Part shown: positions 5,542 to 6,728 of the stretch, piece by piece
How positions within the stretch are numbered: position 1 is the stretch's first letter
Layout of the letters: each line of letters begins with the position of its first letter
The notes under the pieces: generated by a model
Told to the model about the DNA's origin: nothing
Seen by the model: only the letters and a program-made list of their open reading frames with translations
The model's database searches: none
Made by a program: the position numbers and the translations under genes
Assembly (NCBI GenBank): GCA_002410715.1
Contig: DHOG01000122.1
Coordinates: 1-6,728 of the forward strand
Direction: 5' to 3'
DNA length: 6,728 bases
Source of the DNA: Ruminococcaceae bacterium UBA5396
Lineage (GTDB): Bacteria > Bacillota > Clostridia > Oscillospirales > Acutalibacteraceae

Positions 5542-5652
5542 CTATACAAACTCTATGATTATATCGTCCTGCTCAAATGGAACATCCGGCATAACTTCAA
5601 TAAAGTGTGCCAAAGTTTCGGCGGCGCAGGCTTTTACGTCTTCCATCTTCAA
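5542..5652 (-). pseudogene. Upstream in-frame part of the metallopeptidase gene, ended by TAG
   Basis: This short frame starts at TTG 5652-5650 (AAGGAG at 5662-5667, nine-base spacer) or at ATG 5646-5644, and encodes MEDVKACAAETLAHFIEVM, then PDVPFEQDDIIIEFV. It stops at TAG 5544-5542. The next codons AAG GCG CAA lead straight into the metallopeptidase ATG with no frame change. Read through, the joint is IIEFV-stop-KAQMAKRAREL, a natural amphipathic helix, and a single C-to-T change in CAG would create the stop. Options are a recent nonsense mutation, amber read-through or recoding, or a small separate ORF coupled to the next. The first seems most likely, because the main ORF alone lacks a strong ribosome site. 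Confidence 0.6.
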
Positions 5653-5658
5653 TTTATT

Positions 5659-5934
5659 CTACTCCTTAATACTGGCAGGTTCAAACGCACTCACATCAAC
5701 GCCATACTTTTCAGCCAGGGCTTTTGCCTGTTTTATTCCACTGTCGTTGAAAATAATAGATTTTGAACGTTTGGGATCGAAGATCAATTCTTCACCAGAT
5801 AGTTCGTTCAGATCACCAAAGTCATAGCCCTTCCAGCTGCGACGGTATGTTTCATCCAATGCTTTTTCTTCCCATGAATTAAGATATAAGAGCAGTAGCG
5901 TCAACTCTTTCGTTGTTTTTTCCAAACTGGTCAT
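5659..5934 (-). CDS. DUF6429 family small protein
   Basis: A 91-residue soluble protein. LTLLLLYLNSWEEK (11-24), RRSWKGYDFGDLNEL (31-45), and KSIIFNDSGIKQAKAL (58-73) match my recollection of the DUF6429 consensus (leucine-rich first helix, then SWKGYDF, then a K-S-strand-GI-A pattern). The layout of helices followed by a short beta wing resembles a winged-helix unit, but DNA binding is not shown. I chose the second ATG (5934-5932), since AGAGG is eight bases before it; the first ATG, two codons upstream, is almost on top of that site. The last codons AAG GAG form the ribosome site for the metallopeptidase gene, so the two are tightly linked and probably work together. Family assignment is from memory. 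Confidence 0.8.
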   Translation of the reverse strand: MTSLEKTTKELTLLLLYLNSWEEKALDETYRRSWKGYDFGDLNELSGEELIFDPKRSKSIIFNDSGIKQAKALAEKYGVDVSAFEPASIKE

Positions 5935-5982
5935 AATCATATCCTCTAAATTCTATCACGCCATTTCATCATACGATGGCTT

Positions 5983-6417
5983 CTAATATCTCATATCCTC
6001 AAGAATCTTTATTGCATCGCCCACCAGATCCACACACTTTGTGGTAAACAAATTGGCATCTGCCGCGACCTTTCTTCCTTCCTCAGTAGTTATGTCGCAC
6101 TGCAAAAGCTCCCGACACAACGAACTCCCGTTCTTTTCTCTAAACAACCGTAAAAATCTCTCTGTTTCACTGTTACACAATTCTTTTGCAGCTTTATCCT
6201 CACTGGTATCCTGTCCATGACGCAAGCCAATCACCAGAATAGCGCCCGATACTGCGCCGCATATATCTGCTGAGCGCGCTCCGCTGCCAAGCCCGCCTGC
6301 TATTCTCAAAGCAATATCAGGCTCCAATCCATAATCCTGACTAAACGCCGAGAACACTGCTTGCGCACAGTTAAATCCGCTTCTAAAGCATTGAATGCCG
6401 CTTTCCTGCTTATTCAC
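5983..6417 (-). CDS. C_GCAxxG_C_C family protein (putative redox-active)
   Basis: A 144-residue protein with the cysteine layout of the C_GCAxxG_C_C family (PF09719): FNCAQAVF (C17), ADICGAVSGAILVIGL with C53 and a glycine-rich lead-in GGLGSGARS, then C101, C107 and C128. Additional cysteines are C10 and C81. The family is predicted to be redox active or metal binding; the reaction is not known. The glycine-alanine helix near 52-65 is moderately hydrophobic but too short and polar at the ends to be a sure membrane span. The start is GTG at 6417-6415, with AGGGGTGA five bases upstream. The gene begins 19 bases after the preceding stop, so it is likely in one transcript with it. A 48-base gap separates it from the DUF6429 gene. 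Confidence 0.88.
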   Translation of the reverse strand: MNKQESGIQCFRSGFNCAQAVFSAFSQDYGLEPDIALRIAGGLGSGARSADICGAVSGAILVIGLRHGQDTSEDKAAKELCNSETERFLRLFREKNGSSLCRELLQCDITTEEGRKVAADANLFTTKCVDLVGDAIKILEDMRY

Positions 6418-6436
6418 ATGCTCACCCCTGTCTCTT

Positions 6437-6728
6437 TTAAGTCTGATTCATTTTTTTGAGATAATGCGTCGCATACGCTTTTTCTATCTTTTCATCACCG
6501 CTCTTGGTAAAGCGCAACACACGTATTTCTTTGCACTTCCATTGCTTGTAGCATGTCCGTGCTGATTTCAAATCTGTCTTGCGGGCATAGGCACGCATTT
6601 CTTTCATAATGCCGGACAGCTTGTGCAGATTGACCTTGCATACCCGTTCCAGATAATCCACCTTGCCATGCCGCCACCGCTCGTAGTCTTCTTTGGAAAG
6701 GACGCCTGGGCTGCCCCCAATCTTTGTA
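6437..6728 (-). CDS. Small basic protein of unknown function, 5' end outside the window
   Basis: Ninety-six C-terminal residues are visible and the frame is open to the right edge with no ATG in the last 22 codons, so the true start is beyond the window. A GTG at 6661-6659 is possible but lacks a good ribosome site. Visible stretches are GVLSKEDYERWRHGKVDYLE, RVCKVNLHKLSGIMKEMRAY and LRFTKSGDEKIEKAYATHYL. The protein is rich in Lys, Arg and Tyr and probably helical. I have an uncertain memory of similar short proteins with an ERWRxGKVDYLE motif and an EKAYATHYL end in clostridial elements, but no named family. Its first seven visible residues (TKIGGSP) are coded by the 22-base repeat also found at the left edge, so this upstream part may not belong to the family proper. 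Confidence 0.65.
   Translation of the reverse strand, partial: TKIGGSPGVLSKEDYERWRHGKVDYLERVCKVNLHKLSGIMKEMRAYARKTDLKSARTCYKQWKCKEIRVLRFTKSGDEKIEKAYATHYLKKMNQT
6707..6728 (-). repeat. Right copy of 22-base perfect inverted repeat
   Basis: Read on the minus strand this is identical to the plus strand at 50-71, and it ends exactly at the last base of the window, so the true repeat may be longer. It lies at the visible beginning of the partial basic gene. That the window stops inside the repeat points to an assembly break as one possible explanation. Confidence 0.85.

Noticed and set aside
5960..5980. GCCAT/ATGGC repeat after the C_GCAxxG_C_C gene as a terminator
   Set aside because: The stem is only five bases with an 11-base loop and no run of T follows.
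1..6728. CRISPR array, tRNA or rRNA genes, insertion sequence, integrase or replication gene
   Set aside because: No regularly spaced repeat series, no RNA gene pattern, and no transposase, integrase or replication motif was seen on either strand.

Overview
The window looks like part of a mobilizable or integrative element from a low-to-mid GC Firmicute, most likely a gut Clostridia member. The evidence is strong AGGAGG-type ribosome sites, T-tailed hairpin terminators, a Firmicute-type MOBP relaxase with a MobC partner, and several small cysteine-rich proteins of the sort carried on clostridial integrative elements. This placement is inference from gene content. Every supported gene lies on the minus strand, so the window is read from right to left.

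Right part (about 6728 to 4757). A partial basic protein with no recognised function runs in from the right edge. It is followed closely by a C_GCAxxG_C_C-type cysteine protein (GTG start), a DUF6429-type small protein, and an HExxH putative zinc metallopeptidase. The metallopeptidase frame continues upstream through a single in-frame TAG, so it is either a gene split by a nonsense mutation or two coupled ORFs. A possible promoter inside its tail then serves a 211-residue protein with a beta-rich N-terminus and a cysteine-rich C-terminus, which ends at a good terminator (4039-4067).

Middle (about 4035 to 2031). About 200 non-coding bases hold a dense set of perfect hairpins and direct repeats, read here as the origin of transfer. 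Next come mobC and the relaxase gene, three bases apart. A terminator hairpin overlaps the last codons of the relaxase gene, and the relaxase stop codon lies in its loop. Together these form a mobilization (mob) module. There is no integrase, replication gene, coupling protein or type IV secretion gene in view, so transfer functions would have to come from elsewhere in the element or cell.

Left part (2015 to 1). A 59-residue cysteine-rich protein is coupled to a 198-residue accessory protein. A recognisable promoter with a flanking inverted repeat (possible operator) then drives a class II Fic AMP-transferase-like protein, followed by a 47-residue zinc-ribbon protein and a small protein that runs off the left edge.

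A 22-base perfect inverted repeat links the two ends of the window (50-71 and 6707-6728). It lies inside coding sequence at both ends. It is either a real recombination or duplication site or a sign of an assembly break; the sequence alone cannot decide.
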